Assembly: GCA_034231615.1 (NCBI GenBank)
Contig: CM067322.1
Location: forward strand, 50,722,456 to 50,786,455
Origin: Meghimatium bilineatum
Taxonomy: Eukaryota; Mollusca; Gastropoda; Stylommatophora; Philomycidae
Length of the DNA: 64,000 bases
Reading direction: 5' to 3'
Shown here: positions 11,004 through 22,544 of the stretch, piece by piece
How positions within the stretch are numbered: the stretch's first letter is position 1
How the letters are laid out: each line of letters opens with the position of its first letter
The notes under the pieces: generated by a model
The model's input: only the letters and a program-made list of their open reading frames with translations
What the model was told of the DNA's origin: nothing
Databases searched by the model: none
Made by a program: the position numbers and the translations under genes

Positions 11004-11047
11004 GTCAAGCGGGTTAGCACTGGAGTGTCCCATGTAGTAACGTATTA

Positions 11048-11145
11048 TATGGATGAAGTGTTGTTGATTTCCACAAGAGGAAAGTCTCACTCTATATGCA
11101 TGCTATCTATTAGAAATTGACTGTTTGATGGGGTATGATAGGAGA
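11048..11145. repeat. Dispersed repeat family H, copy 1
   Basis: ATGAAGT..GATTTCCA..GAAAGTCTCACT..TATGC..GCTATCTATTAGA also occurs at about 18527-18630. Boundaries and type are unknown. Confidence 0.5.
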
Positions 11146-11149
11146 AAGA

Positions 11150-12235
11150 CTCACTATATATATGTTAATTATTAGACTGTTGAATGGGGTTTTACCCCTT
11201 ACCGTAATATTCTTTGTTTTCTTATATCCTTTATCTTGATTATACTTGAAGTTTTATTTCATGTGTTCAGTATGTCATTAAATGTAATTGCTTAGTGAAC
11301 TCGCTTCTATCTGTTCTACCTAACTCACTTTCACTATTTGAGATGTATGTAGGAATTTCGAATATGTTAATTTTTTTATATATTTTATTTTGATAGCATA
11401 ATTTATTCACAATGTAGCTATCAACCCATTACTTTTGGCTATAGTGATTTTATAAACAATATAAATACGTTCAATAGTTTGCCAGTGCTTTCTGAACGAC
11501 CCGGATGCACAATTGCCTGTGGCGGGGTATAAACTCGTTATCGTGACAGTCACAGATGCGCCCTGTACCACGTCGCCCCCGAGCCGGACAATATGTTTAC
11601 AGGAATGTAAAATAAATGATCTAATATTTTACTACTTTTTCTTCTTTTGTTTGGGTGGGGGGGGGGGGTAAGATTTTGGGACATAATTAAGCAAGGTCGT
11701 GTCCTTTAATTCTGAACAGTCGTTGACATGGAAGTAAAAATTTGGTAAATAATTGTTGATATATTTATGGAGTCCCTATATTGTGTTTTGTTCATCTTTT
11801 GATTTTTCACTTGCACCTCTTTTTATGCATTGCTTTCTGCCATTCATCGTAACCTTCAAGCAAGGTTGTGTATGTGTGTTTAATGGGGAATTCATCCCAT
11901 CTGGTCGAAGCACACCTTTTCGACCAAGGTTTGATTTCCTTTTTTTGCTATATCAGAGCGTTGTCAAGTAAAATCACCATCAAGATGTCTTTATATAGGG
12001 TGCCTATACACTGACAACACGCATGTCTGCATTAAACCATTAAATTCGCATGGCGTAGTGTCATCACCAATGTGAGCGAGTGCGCAGTGACTATGTAGAC
12101 ACCTTGTATATGTCCTTATTTTTCTTTTTTATTTACTTTAACAATAGTTTTTAGTACTTAGTGTTTCCAGAACCATCTTGTTCCTTCTCCTTCAATGAAA
12201 TTCGTTCTATTGGATTTTTCTTAGTTTAAAAATTA
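11150..12235. other. Unassigned, no gene seen
   Basis: AT-rich DNA with a G-run at about 11657. Nothing recognised. Confidence 0.5.
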
Positions 12236-12798
12236 TCTCACCACAAACGAGCACATGTGCATGCCTACACTGACATTCTCTCACCACAAACGAGCACATG
12301 TACATGCCTACACTGACATTCTCTCACCACAAACGAGCACATGTACATACCTACACTGACATTATCTCACCACAAACGAGCACATATGCATGCCTACACT
12401 GACATTCTCTCACCACAAACGAGCACATGTACATACCTACACTGACATTCTCTCACCACAAACGAGCAAGTGTGTGCATGCCTACACTGACATTCTCTCA
12501 CCACAAACGAGCAAGTGTGTGCATGCCTACACTGACATTCTCTCACCACAAACGAGCACATGTACATGCCTACACTGACATTCTCTCACCACAAACGAGC
12601 ACATGTACATACCTACACTGACATTCTCTCACCACAAACGAGCACATGTACATACCTACACTGACATTCTCTCACAACAAACGAGCACATATGCATGCCT
12701 ACACTGACATTCTCTCACCACAAACGAGCAAGTGTGTGCATGCCTACACTGACATTCTCTCACCACAAACGAGCAAGTGTGTGCATGCCTACACTGAC
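12236..12798. repeat. 43/44-bp satellite, about 13 units
   Basis: The unit CCACAAACGAGCACATGTAC..CTACACTGACATTCTCTCA has two variants, ACATGTACAT and AAGTGTGTGCAT, the latter one base longer. Their order is interspersed, suggesting higher-order copying. Reading frames across it are artefacts of periodicity. Confidence 0.95.
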
Positions 12799-13021
12799 GC
12801 TAGTGGATGAAGTTTGGCAGCAATTATTCTTCGTTAATTGTTTATTGATTTGTCTCCGATTCTCAGACGAAGGTGCTTTCTGAACAAAGAAAGTTCATTT
12901 CTAGATCGACTTTGTGGTAGCTTCCCAAAATAACCAGCCTAGTATGCTGATACATAAATCTAGAAGAGGGAGAAATACTGATTCTGCTGAAAGTTGGAAA
13001 ATGCATGGATCGGAAATGTTA

Positions 13022-13168
13022 AACTATAAAATGTTAGAGCTATATGTCACACATCATACTTCAACTCTCATGGTTATGAAATGTTAGAGCTATATGTCAC
13101 ACATCATACTTCAACTTAAATCGTTATGAAATGTTACAGCTATCTGTCACACATCATACTTCAACTCT
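13022..13168. repeat. 57-bp tandem repeat, about 2.5 units
   Basis: AAATGTTAGAGCTATATGTC and CACACATCATACTTCAACT recur three times. Confidence 0.8.
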
Positions 13169-13490
13169 CACCAGAACACATCAACATCACTGGGTCACAT
13201 TGGCAGAACACATCAACATCACTAGATCACATTGGCAGAGCACATCAACATCACTAGATCACATTGGCAGAGCACATCAACATCACTAGATCACATTGGC
13301 AGAGCACATCAACATCACTAGATCACATTGGCAGAGCACATCAACATCACTGAGTCACATGCGAGCAGGGTAATATCACTGGGACACATTGGGAGCGCAC
13401 GGCTACATCACTCGGTCACATGCGAGCAGGGCAACATCACTCGGTCACATGCGAGCAGGGCAACATCACTGGGTCACATGCGAGCAGGGC
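13169..13490. repeat. Two adjoining related minisatellites (32-bp then 29-bp units)
   Basis: Units built on CACATCAACATCACTAGATC and ACATTGGCAGAG repeat to about 13350. The array then changes to CATGCGAGCAGGGCAACATC and ACTGGGTCA units. The shared ACATCACT..TCACAT core shows that one array evolved from the other. Confidence 0.85.
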
Positions 13491-14160
13491 CGTAGATATT
13501 ATCTTCTCAAAAGAGTGGTTTTACCTAAACAAATTTTTATTAAAAGACAATTAAGGTAATTCGTGCGTTTTCATCGACTAGATTGTGTTTGTTAGAAGAA
13601 TTTGAAGGCCTTTTTGCGACAAATCGCTAACGAAATGGTTCTTTATGCTATTTGTTTTCCTTTTAGCCTAGTTCCTAGTACTGAAAAGCATACTCCGCAT
13701 ATTACGGTATGTGAAGGAGGAAATGAAGAGGTTGAACACCCAACATCCCTCCCTCCACATATATACGGGCCTGCATGGGGGACTCGATTCCAGTCAATAG
13801 TCAATAAACATAGGTTTGCATGGTATATCAACATTATCAATATCGTCTGCATATTCAACTACATGTGAAGCATGTGTTTTCACAAACCTTTCATTTGATT
13901 TATGTCATACCGAGTCGCTTTATAGTAATATTTTAATTATTATGTTCGTTTCTTTGGTAGTTCCACAAACATGCATGTTTTGCTATACCTTTTGCGTGTC
14001 TTCATAACACATTCGCTAACATGAGTCTTATATCAAGAGATTTCTTTTAATATGATCATAATCTTCAAGAAGAGCTACATTTGCTTTGTAGAAAATTACT
14101 ATTCAATATTTCACATCTTCATTCCCAACTATCCAATATTTTATTATCGTTTATAGTGCA
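13491..14160. other. Unassigned, no gene seen
   Basis: AT-rich. Short frames on both strands show no domain. Confidence 0.5.
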
Positions 14161-14294
14161 CTTCTCAAGATAATACATGAAAGAATTAAGAACAAGATAG
14201 ACATGGAGGTCGGTGAAGAACAATTCGGTTTTAGGAAAAACAAAGGAACCAGAGAAGCTATACTGATTATCCGACTAGTGATAGATAAATATAT

Positions 14295-15797
14295 CATCAT
14301 CATCATCAGGTGCCATGCCGGGTGGCGTAGGCGGTCATGGCTCTCCACAGCTCTCTGTCCACAGTATTATGTATCAAAGTCGTTGTTGTTTCTTTGCCGT
14401 GCCAGGTTGTCAAACTGTCTAATATTTTCTCACGTTGTCGCCCTCTGTCTCTGGTGCCTTCAATCTTGCCTGTTGTGATTATGTTATCTAAACCTGCCTG
14501 TCTCATGAAGTGGCCAAAAAAAAAAAGAAGATTGCCTTTTTCTTATATTGTTGATTAAGGTCCGTTTCGCATTTAACTCTTTTAACACCTCTACATTAGT
14601 TTTTCTGGCAGTCCATGGTATTCTCAGCATTCTTCTGTAGAACCACATCTCCGTTGCCTCCAATCTCCCACTTTCCAGTTTGTTTATTGTCCAAGACTCG
14701 CACCCATATGTTAGTATAGGGGTTATATAGCACTGCAGAACTCTCTTTCTCACCTCTAATGACAAGGTCATATTACACAGTATATTTTTCATTTTTCTGA
14801 ATGTTGTTTTTGCCTGTCCTATTTTGCATCTTATTTCTGTTGAACTTCTTCCATCTGCTGTTATAATTGTACCTAGATATTTGAATTGGTAGACCTGTTT
14901 TAATACTATATCATTCACTATGATCTTGCAAGGTGTGTTATTTTCTTTCTTTGAAATAACCATTACTTCTGTTTTCTTGATATTTAGGAAGAGGCCTTTC
15001 TCTTTGCTTTCTGTGACTACTACTTTAATTAATTTTTGAAGGTCTTCCTAACTTTTTGCAATCAGAACAGTGTCATCCGCATATCTCAAATTATTTATGT
15101 TATGTCCTCCCACTGATATTCCTGGGATATCTACTATTGCACGCAATATGTTTTCACTGTATAGAGAGAACAGGTCTGGTGAAAGCACGCATCCCTGTCT
15201 GACTCCTTGTTTTATTTGTTGAAAAGGGCCAAATTGCTTTCCTACTCTTATTGCTGCTGTTTGTTGCCAGTACATGTTCTTGATTATTCTTAAATCCTTG
15301 CTGTCAATGTTCAGATTCTCTAGCATGTGTATAATTTCGCTATGTTTAACTTTGTCAAAAGCTTTAGTGTAGTCTATAAAACAGAGGTACAGATCTGTTT
15401 TTACCTCTATAGACCTCTCTATTAGTGTTCTCAATATATAAATCGCATTGTTGGTGCCTTTGCCTTCTACAAATCCACATTGTTCTGGACTTATTTCTGG
15501 TTTTATTTTGTTTCTCACTCTCTTCATGATGATTCTGAGCAGTATTTTGGTTATTTGGCTCATGAGGCTGATTGTACGGTGTTCTTCACATTCAGTGGTC
15601 CCTGGTTTCTTAGGTAATGCTATGAATATGGATCTCATTAAGTCATCGGGTATGTTTCCGCTGTTATATATGTCATTCAGCAATTTTGTGATTATTTCAA
15701 CTCCAAAGTTATCTAAAGCTGCTAATTCTTCTAATGTGATATTGTCTGGACCTGGGGCTTTGCCATATTTCATGTGTCTTAGTGCCTCCCTTACTTC
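14295..15797 (-). mobile_element. LINE-b, 5'-truncated, antisense insertion in LINE-a
   Basis: The 3' end is a (TGATGA)n tail at 14295-14310 preceded by the coding end TAYATRHGT. The 5' end at 15797 truncates the RT domain. TAAATATAT flanks it: left at 14286-14294, and right as TAAATA (15798-15803) plus TAT (16677-16679), because a mariner later landed in the right-hand TSD. It is hence younger than LINE-a and older than the mariner. Confidence 0.9.
14306..15797 (-). pseudogene. LINE-b reverse transcriptase, one stop and one frameshift
   Basis: Minus-strand frames carry KAPGPDNI near the start, [12 protein letters not shown] (motif A), [13 protein letters not shown] (motif B) and YADD (15072-15083, motif C). 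A single in-frame TAG follows at about 15045-15047. The same frame then continues to FKYLGTIITADGR and YGCESWTINK. A frameshift in an A/T homopolymer near 14520-14530 separates the last piece (RDRGRQR, WRAMTAYATRHGT). So few lesions over about 1.5 kb suggest a fairly recent insertion. Such RTs copy their own RNA at a nicked target (target-primed reverse transcription). The endonuclease domain is lost by truncation. Confidence 0.9.
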
Positions 15798-15803
15798 TAA
15801 ATA

Positions 15804-16674
15804 CGAGGCATGTTCAAATGAAACCGGGACTTGTTACACCACGCGTGATATAGCGCACTGATATTGATGACATTTTGCACTAGTAATGAGTATCCAATAA
15901 TTTACATACGGTCACGTGTTCATCTTCCCAGCATGCATATGTGCTGCAGAGGACTGTTAACAATATGGCGGGTGTGATTCCGAACCCGTCCAAAGTGAAT
16001 CAGCGTGCTGTGATCCAGTTTCTTTCATTTGAAGGATGTCAAGCAGTAGACATTCATCGGAGAATGAAGGCAGCATATGGTGACAAATGTTTGTCGAGGA
16101 CCAGAGTGATGGAGTGGGTGCGTATGTTTAAAGACGGACGTGAGTTAACGGCAGATCTTGCACGGCCAGGTCAGGCGCATATTGTTGCAACAGAAGAAGC
16201 CATAGCCGTGCTTGATAAAGCAGTACTGACTGACCGTCGTCGGAGCATTCGTTCGCTTGCAGAAGAATTCCATATGTCAATTGGGACAGCCCACATGGTT
16301 GTTCGGAAGAAATTGAACTATCGGAAGGTGTGTTCACAGTGGGTCCCACGGATGTTGACTGACCACCATAAGGAAGAACGGATGGGGTGGAGTTTGAACC
16401 ACATGGGGTGGAGTTTCAACAGCGACGCAGACGTGAAGACAGCGGTGACCACATGGTTCAGAGAACAGCCACGCAATTTTTTCTCGGACGGCATTCGACG
16501 TCTACCTAAACAGTGGGATGCTTGCCTAAATGCATACGGAGATTTTTTCTGATGAACCCATGTGCATTCTTATTCACAAGTGGTTGCTTTGTTCAATTCC
16601 GTTGAAAATATTAAATTGCGTATGATACTTTTTAAATAAATCCACAAGTCCCGTTTTCATTTGAACACGCCTCG
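15804..16674 (+). mobile_element. Mariner transposon, internally deleted (871 bp)
   Basis: Terminal inverted repeats are CGAGGCATGTTCAAATGAAA.. on the left and its near-complement TTTCATTTGAACACGCCTCG on the right, about 31 bp with two mismatches. TA dinucleotides at 15802-15803 and 16675-16676 are the canonical mariner TSD. The element lies inside the TSD of LINE-b. At 871 bp it is shorter than the roughly 1.3 kb of intact mariners. Confidence 0.95.
15941..16552 (+). pseudogene. Mariner transposase with catalytic core deleted (203 aa)
   Basis: The frame is open from M at 15941 to the stop after 16552. Residues about 20-75 form the first helix-turn-helix region (RMKAAYGDKCLSRTRVMEWV..FKDGRE) and residues about 95-140 the second (SIRSLAEEFHMSIGTAHMVV). 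At about residue 150 (HHKEERM) it jumps, with a short GWS.NHMGWSF duplication, directly to the C-terminal TTWFREQPRNFFSDGIRRLP. The D,D34D catalytic segment is missing, so it cannot catalyse transposition. It could still bind the inverted repeats, which is inference. A full mariner transposase is about 340-350 aa. Confidence 0.9.
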
Positions 16675-17785
16675 TATATAGAAGTCCAAAAAAGTATCTA
16701 TATTTGCTTCATAGACTACAGCAAGGCCTTTGACAGAGTCCAACATGAAAAATTAATCAAATGTCTTCAAGAAATAGGCATAGATGGAAAAGACAACAGG
16801 CTGATTAGAAATATATATTGGGAACAAACTGCATCAATAAGGTGTGAAAACAGCTACTCTCCCTACATAGAAATAAGAAGAGGGATAAGACAAGGATGCA
16901 TTTTATCACCAAGCCTATTTAATATCTACACAGAGAATATCTTTAAAAATATAGAAGAAATACCAGGACTCAAGATCAATGGGAAAATAATAAACAACAT
17001 TAGATATGCAGATGACACTGTTCTTTTAGCAGAAAGTGAACATGCACTACAAAGACTAATAGATCAAGTCAATAAATCAAGTAATGAATATGGACTGGAT
17101 ATAAACATTCAAAAAACAAAAACCATGATAATCAGCAAAGACACAGAAGAACAGGAGGTAAACATAAACATACAGGGAGAGAAACTACAACAAGTAAAAC
17201 AGTATCAATATCTTGGACACATAGTCACAAATGATGGCAGATGTGAAACAGAAGTTAAAAGGAGAATAGGAATGGCTAAAAGTACCTTCAATGACATGAG
17301 GAAATTATTAATATCTAAACAAATTACAAACAAGTTAAAAATGAGAATTATAAAATGCTACATCTATTCCATATTAATGTATGGCTCAGAAACATGGACA
17401 CTAAATAAACAATTAGTAGACAAAATTGACGCCTTTGAGATGTGGGTATATAGAAGAATAGGGAGAACATCATGGAAAGAGAGGAAAACAAATAAAGAGG
17501 TGTTAAAGACATTTAACATGAAGAAAGAACTACTAAGAAATAAAGATCAGGCAAATAAAATACTTTGGACACGTTAAAAGACATGACACCCTATTGAAGA
17601 CCTTACTTGAGGGTAAAGTCAAAGGGAAGCGAGCAAGAGGTAGGCAGAGATACAAGTGGGAGAGTAACATTACACGATGGACAGGTTACAGTCTAGCAGA
17701 GTGCACCACCAAGACAAGAGACAGGAGATTTTGGATATACGTTGCAGCCAACCTTCGTTGCGGAGACGGCACTTGATGATGTCGA

Positions 17786-18018
17786 CTCGGAGTTCAAGTT
17801 ATTAGTGGGCCCAGCTCATTAAAAAAAAACCACTCGCTCTAACTACCTAATGGTTGGAAAGTCGGTCGCTTACATAGCACTGCCAATGCTCCATTGCCAA
17901 CTCTCCGTCGTTTGATACAAACGAGGTTTGTTTCAATGCTGTCTCTTGCTTCGTTATCTAGAACTCCTTCATGTTCTAGACAGGAGAAATGTATGTTTGA
18001 ATAATATATCGGGGAATC
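17786..18018. other. Unassigned, no gene seen
   Basis: Short unique segment between LINE-a and SINE-A, with an A-run at about 17821. Confidence 0.5.
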
Positions 18019-18280
18019 TTCTTCTGCTGCGTTCGTTATCAAACTCCTGCAGATTAGCAAGATGTAGTCCGGAGAAGCTGAGCTGGTCATGGTTTACAGC
18101 TGAGCTATGATATCTACAACTTTCAGCCATCCGACTTCATCATGGCTTATGGGTCACTTTGACCCTATATGAGATAGGACAGCCAACTTCACCACATTAC
18201 CTCCTTAGTCGCCTATAACGATATGCATAAATAGTGTTGCTATTCCTTGCGTTCCTTTTGGAACCACGGCAACACGAGAG
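18019..18280 (-). mobile_element. SINE-A, degenerate copy
   Basis: It starts TTCTTCTGCTGCGTTCG and shows the CTCCTGCAGATTAGCAAGAT hairpin, the CATCCGACTTCA box and TTAGTCGCCTATAACGA, ending near CCACGGCAACACGAG, which corresponds to the head. There are several small deletions and no clear TSD. Confidence 0.8.
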
Positions 18281-18302
18281 AGTATCAGGGAATGTCTTTA
18301 TC

Positions 18303-18375
18303 GGGTAATATATGTTTTGTTTGTTTTGTTTATTTCTTTTGTTTGTTTCGTTTATTTATTTTGTTTGTTTTAATG
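18303..18375. repeat. (TTTG/TTTA)n microsatellite
   Basis: Imperfect TTTGTTTGTTTT and TTATTT repeats. Confidence 0.8.
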
Positions 18376-18526
18376 ATCAGGAATTAATTACCACTAGAGC
18401 TATTGGGTTCTTTTATGTTTACAATGTGGATATTTCTCCAGATCTACATTTCATACACAGAAGGATCCAATTATAAGTGATGTACAATGCTTGTGTGAAG
18501 AAGCTTCCTACTCAGAGGGAAGTACA

Positions 18527-18630
18527 TACGTAATTATATCGATGAAGTTGGTTTCCAGGAGATGAAAGTCTCACTTTATATGCCTGCTATCTATTAGATG
18601 TTGACTGCTTCATTGTGGCTGGTAGGATAT
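18527..18630. repeat. Dispersed repeat family H, copy 2
   Basis: It shares GATGAAGT..GGTTTCCA, GAAAGTCTCACT and GCTATCTATTAGA in the same order as 11048-11145. Confidence 0.5.
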
Positions 18631-18776
18631 GCCACTTCAGTATGCGGCAATTATACACACCAGTTCTGAAATTACGGAAATGTCAGCTTTCCCCAGCGTT
18701 TTAAACAAGCTATAATAATAATTATCTAATCATAGTTCTACGTACTGATTCATTCATCTTTGTTGATCCGATTGTT

Positions 18777-18920
18777 TTATAGTCTATTGTCTTTCCCCAG
18801 GTGGTTTGTGATCCACTCTTGCCGTTAAGCGTAGGGGTGATTGGCGCTCGAGCTTGCGTTCTAAAGCCAGATGTGTGGCCTCGGCTGTGCTATGACCGTG
18901 TTTGTTCAGGATGTCCCTGA
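18777..18920 (-). mobile_element. LINE-c 3' end, heavily 5'-truncated
   Basis: The sequence matches the 3' end of the antisense LINE-c at 26690-26825 (TATTGTCTTTCCCCAGGTGG..TTCAGGATGT). CGATTGTT occurs at both edges (18769-18776 and 18921-18928), a probable 8-bp TSD. Only about 144 bp of the LINE is present. Confidence 0.75.
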
Positions 18921-18928
18921 CGATTGTT

Positions 18929-18990
18929 CATTGGTCATTTAATGTTAACTTTGTGTCGGCAACCAATACAAAGCACGGGAAAAGTCTAAT
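18929..18990. repeat. Dispersed repeat family I, copy 1
   Basis: A TTGGTCA..ACTTTGTGTCGGCAACCAAT phrase recurs, in part inverted, near 44385-44430 and 44900-44960. Confidence 0.4.
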
Positions 18991-19754
18991 ATATAAATAT
19001 AAGCTGATCCGAGATTAGCATATAGGCTCTATATTGTCAATGGTCACGGTTTTTTTTTTACGTAAGCGGGGTATCGACGTTAAGGAGCTGATAAGGATTA
19101 AATGATAGAAGGCGAATCAGTGACCCAGGGACAATGATAAAGTCCTTTCACTTGTCATGATATGATTCCATTTCCAAATAGGCTGATGTAAACATCGTGA
19201 CCCTCGAAAAAAGCAAATCTAACTGAAAAAAGACGACAAGAAGGAAATAAGACAACAGGGAAAACTTTAACATAAAGACGTGTAAAAAGCACACACACAA
19301 ATGTTGGCTAATCATGAATTTTAAATACAAAAAGTACTTCAAAGGTGAGGAACAGTTTCAACCACTGTCCTTACTCCAATATGGTTACATACAATAATTA
19401 GGCCCCTACATGGCTATACAAAGGAATGGATATTGCAGTTCTGGCAATGTTGCGCCAAGACACGATTACATTTCTTCTTCTTCATTTTCTTTTAGAAGCA
19501 CATATTGTGACATCTGGCAACGGTAGCTGTAAATTTTTCATCCGCTGATCAAGCCCGGGTTTCGAATCCACTCGTTATTCATAGTTTGAAATAAAAATTA
19601 CTTTACCCCAGTGGTTTACCCAGCCACCAAGACGCAGATTACTAGGGCTTATGCTCTGGGAAGGTTGATGAATAGCGCCATCGCTACTTAACAAGAGTGT
19701 AAGCGACGCTAGTCAGTCAATGGTCAACCACTGACTAGGCAGCTGCGGAACTAA
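18991..19754. other. Unassigned, no gene seen
   Basis: Includes a T-run at about 19050 and a TTCTTCTTC run near 19470 that is not followed by a SINE. No coding region supported. Confidence 0.5.
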
Positions 19755-19945
19755 TGGGGAATCGTGTACTATGACGTTGTCCATAAGTCAATGGAAAATC
19801 GTGTGCTGTATCGCTGGTTCATAAGTCAATGGGAAACCATGTGTTACAACGCTGGTTCATAAGTCAATGGGAAACCATGTGTTACAACGCTGGTTCATAA
19901 GTCAATGGGAAACCATGTGTTACAACGCTGGTTCATAAGTAATTT
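19755..19945. repeat. 38-bp minisatellite, about 5 units
   Basis: The unit GGTTCATAAGTCAATGGGAA followed by ACCATGTGTTACAACGCT becomes cleaner toward the right. Confidence 0.9.
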
Positions 19946-20365
19946 TACCTTACATTTACCCTTTCATGGAAAAAAAAAACAACAGCACGGCCAATAATTA
20001 TTCGTTCTTCATCGTATCGTGGGTAAATCTGCAACACGTGTTTGGCTGTCATAGGGTTCGTGCCATAGGGCATACGTCTGTTGTGCCAATCTTGTATTTG
20101 AGATATAGGTGGTGACGCCATATCCTGTGCGCAGTGGGAAACTGTCGGTCCTGGTCCCGTCGGAAGAGATTATTGTAAGTGATGTTCTGGCTGATGGTAT
20201 TCTCACTCTGATGTGGATGTGGATGTGAAAGTGGATTTAATTGTTGCTGTGGCCACTTGACACGTGGTCCGAATATCACTTTTTTGCAATGCTGCGCCGT
20301 CTTTACGACTTTGACTTCTGATTAATTTCTCGGGATTTTGCTAGAGACATTCAGTAATACATGCA

Positions 20366-20455
20366 CATGTCCTAGAGGAAGCGGGACAACTTGTCAGAGA
20401 CCGCTGGGATTTCAGAAGATTCATAAGGAAGACGAATTTTGGTTAGAAAACGTCA
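20366..20455 (+). pseudogene. LINE-e 3' end fragment, copy 2
   Basis: The plus strand reads EEAGQLVRDRWDFRRF followed by IRKTNF, closely parallel to KEAGQLVQDRGEFKE and IGKTTFWKENV in the copy at 749-1145. Only the extreme C-terminus survives. Confidence 0.6.
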
Positions 20456-20577
20456 CATTATATATGTATATATTATATATATAATTTTTCTGAAGAGAAA
20501 AAAGGGGGAGGGGTTAGCAAATTATATTTGATCGTAGCCATTGATAGCACTATAAGACCTAACTGTAAAAAGTAAAC

Positions 20578-20740
20578 AGGCCTTAATTCGGTACGTTTTT
20601 GATTATTGTCACGCTTTCTATTGGGTACTATTTATATACTTTGAGTAGCCTTGGTTATTTTTGTCATGTGATTCTAAGTATATAAATATTGATCAAGGGA
20701 AAACACGGGAATAATCAAGAAAGGGAAGGAATGAAGGCCT
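20578..20740. mobile_element. Family E inverted-repeat element, copy 2
   Basis: It starts AGGCCTTAATTCGGTACG..TTGATTATT and ends AATAATCAAGAAAGGG..GAATGAAGGCCT, imperfect inverted repeats of about 30 bp. It shares its core with 10272-10487. Confidence 0.6.
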
Positions 20741-20825
20741 AATAATTAATAGCACAGGTATTTTACTTCCGTTCGGTTACGATTTGATGCAGGTCCCTAT
20801 AACGTTGAATAGGTGATTTTGTATG

Positions 20826-21097
20826 GTTGTGTGGTGTTGTATGATTGTGTTCTGTTGTATGATTGTGTTCTGTTGTATTATTGTGTTCTGTTGTATGATT
20901 GTGTTTTTGTATGATTGTGTTCTGTTGTATGATTGTGTTCTGTTGTATGATTGCGTTCTGTTGTATGATTGCGTTCTGTTGTATGATTGTGTTCTGTTGT
21001 ATGATTGTGTTCTGTTGTATGATTGTGTTCTGTTGTATGATTGTGTTCTGTTGTATGATTGTGTTCTGTTGTATGATTGTGTTCTGTTGTATGGCTC
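20826..21097. repeat. 18-bp minisatellite, about 15 units
   Basis: The unit TGTTGTATGATTGTGTTC is a multiple of three bases and so leaves long open frames on both strands that encode a repeating hexapeptide. There is no sign of selection on these. Confidence 0.95.
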
Positions 21098-21189
21098 TGA
21101 AACATTGAGGAATAACAAAAATGTATATCTAGCCAATCACTTTATTTCATTCATTAGTGTACATGTAAAATAGAAGTTTGATGTGGTGA

Positions 21190-21371
21190 AGATCACTAAT
21201 GATCGACTCATGGGAAGATCACTAATGATCGACTCATGGGAAGATAACTAATGATCGACTCATGGGAAGATAACTAATGATCGACTCATGGGAAGATCAC
21301 TAATGATCGACTCATGGGAAGATCACTAATGATCGACTCATGGGAAGATCAATAATGATCGACTCATGGGA
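21190..21371. repeat. 26-bp minisatellite, 7 units
   Basis: Unit GAAGATCACTAATGATCGAC plus TCATGG. It contains the palindrome TAATGATC..GATC. A (GA)n run follows at about 21402-21422. Confidence 0.95.
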
Positions 21372-21715
21372 AAAAAATTTAAAAACAAACATTAGTGGAG
21401 ATAGAGAGAGAGAGAGAGAGAGAACTTAAGAAAGGAAGATGAAGGCTGAAGATAAATACATTAAAGAGAACAAAGGAAATCATATGATTTGTTTTCTGAA
21501 ATCCACTAGGAAAAAGAAACAAATACAATTTTAATAAATGTATGGAGTAATTATTTAGATAAATATACCAGGCTTCTGCAAAAAATTACTGAGTCTATTC
21601 CGATAATGGTCATGTATAGAGTTGTTTATTTTAGGTTGTTAGTAGGTTGATATGATCGAAGCTGGAACAATCCCGTAGTATGTGTTCTGATTTATGTGGT
21701 GTTGCTCCGCAAATG

Positions 21716-22075
21716 TAAGATGCAGAATCATTGACAACGATTCGGTGTAAGCTGCAGAATCATTGACGCCGATTCGGTGTAAGCTGCAGAATCATTGATG
21801 CCGATTCGGTGTAAGTTGCAGAATCAATGACGCCGATTGGGTGTAAGATGCAGAATCATTGACGTCGATTCAGTGTAAGCTGCAGAATCATTGACGCCGA
21901 TTCGGTGTAAGCTGCAGAATCATTGACGCCGATTCGGTGTAAGCTGCAGAATCATTGACGCCGATTCGGTGGAGGCTCCAGAATCATTGACGCCGATTCG
22001 GTGTAGGCTGCAGAATCATTGACGCCGATTCGGTGTAAGCTACAGAATCATTGACAACGATGCGGTGTACGTGCA
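21716..22075. repeat. 32-bp minisatellite, about 11 units
   Basis: Unit AAGCTGCAGAATCATTGACG plus CCGATTCGGTGT. The half-palindrome CCGATTCGG lies in each unit. End units are the most diverged. Confidence 0.95.
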
Positions 22076-22257
22076 CCTGTAGACAGCAGTGTCCCGATAT
22101 CATTTGACAAATTTTGACTTATTCATTTTCTGTTCAAAATGTTGATATATTTTTTCTCAGATCTGTAGTTTCCGTTGAATTCTCTTCTCTCAAGTAGCAT
22201 ATACTTGTTCTTAAAATACTAGTGGGTAGGACAACAACGACACTAATCTTTAGTATT

Positions 22258-22345
22258 GCAGTCTAGCAGAGTGCACCACCAAAGCAAGAGGCAGGGATGT
22301 TGAAGATCCGTTTTAGCCAACCTTTGTTGCAGAGGTTTTGCTGAT
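22258..22345 (+). mobile_element. LINE-a 3' end fragment
   Basis: GCAGTCTAGCAGAGTGCACC through CCAACCTTTGTTGCAGAG matches the last 90 bp of LINE-a, ending in TTGCTGATGAG in place of the (TGA)n tail. Confidence 0.7.
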
Positions 22346-22544
22346 GAGAATTTAGCGACCGAGATTGATGAACTGCAAATCAATATCCAAGTGAGCAACA
22401 ATTTAAATCAAAATAAATCATTTTACGTATATAGGTCCGGGGCTAGAGCGCGTCCAGGTCGCCATAATGCCTAGTTTCAGATCTGCAGTAGGAAATGGAA
22501 AGAACAGTTTGAAATAGGTCTAGCCATATTGGCGACTGAGTCCA

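Larger units (their letters stand above)
14161..17785 (+). mobile_element. LINE-a copy 1, split by a nested LINE-b and mariner
   Basis: LINE-a sequence runs 14161-14294, is interrupted, and resumes at 16677, ending at about 17785 in GGCACTTGATGATG. The uninterrupted copy at 59306-60823 shows the original join (GATAAATATATAGAAGTCC). The coding content is RT with FIDYSKAFDRV (16708-16740) and YADD (17005-17016), a YLGHIVTNDGR motif in the 17125-17577 frame, and the C-terminal KRARGRQRYKWES (17594-17776) in another frame. Frameshifts near 17545 and the insertion make it dead. It is 5'-truncated within RT. Confidence 0.9.

Noticed and set aside
13602-13868. Opposed overlapping frames of 88 and 71 codons
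   Set aside because: Mutually antisense, no domain, no repeat or homology support.
20777-21173. Long reading frames on both strands encoding a repeating hexapeptide
   Set aside because: The 18-bp repeat length is a multiple of three, so frames stay open automatically. No start context, no non-repeat domain.
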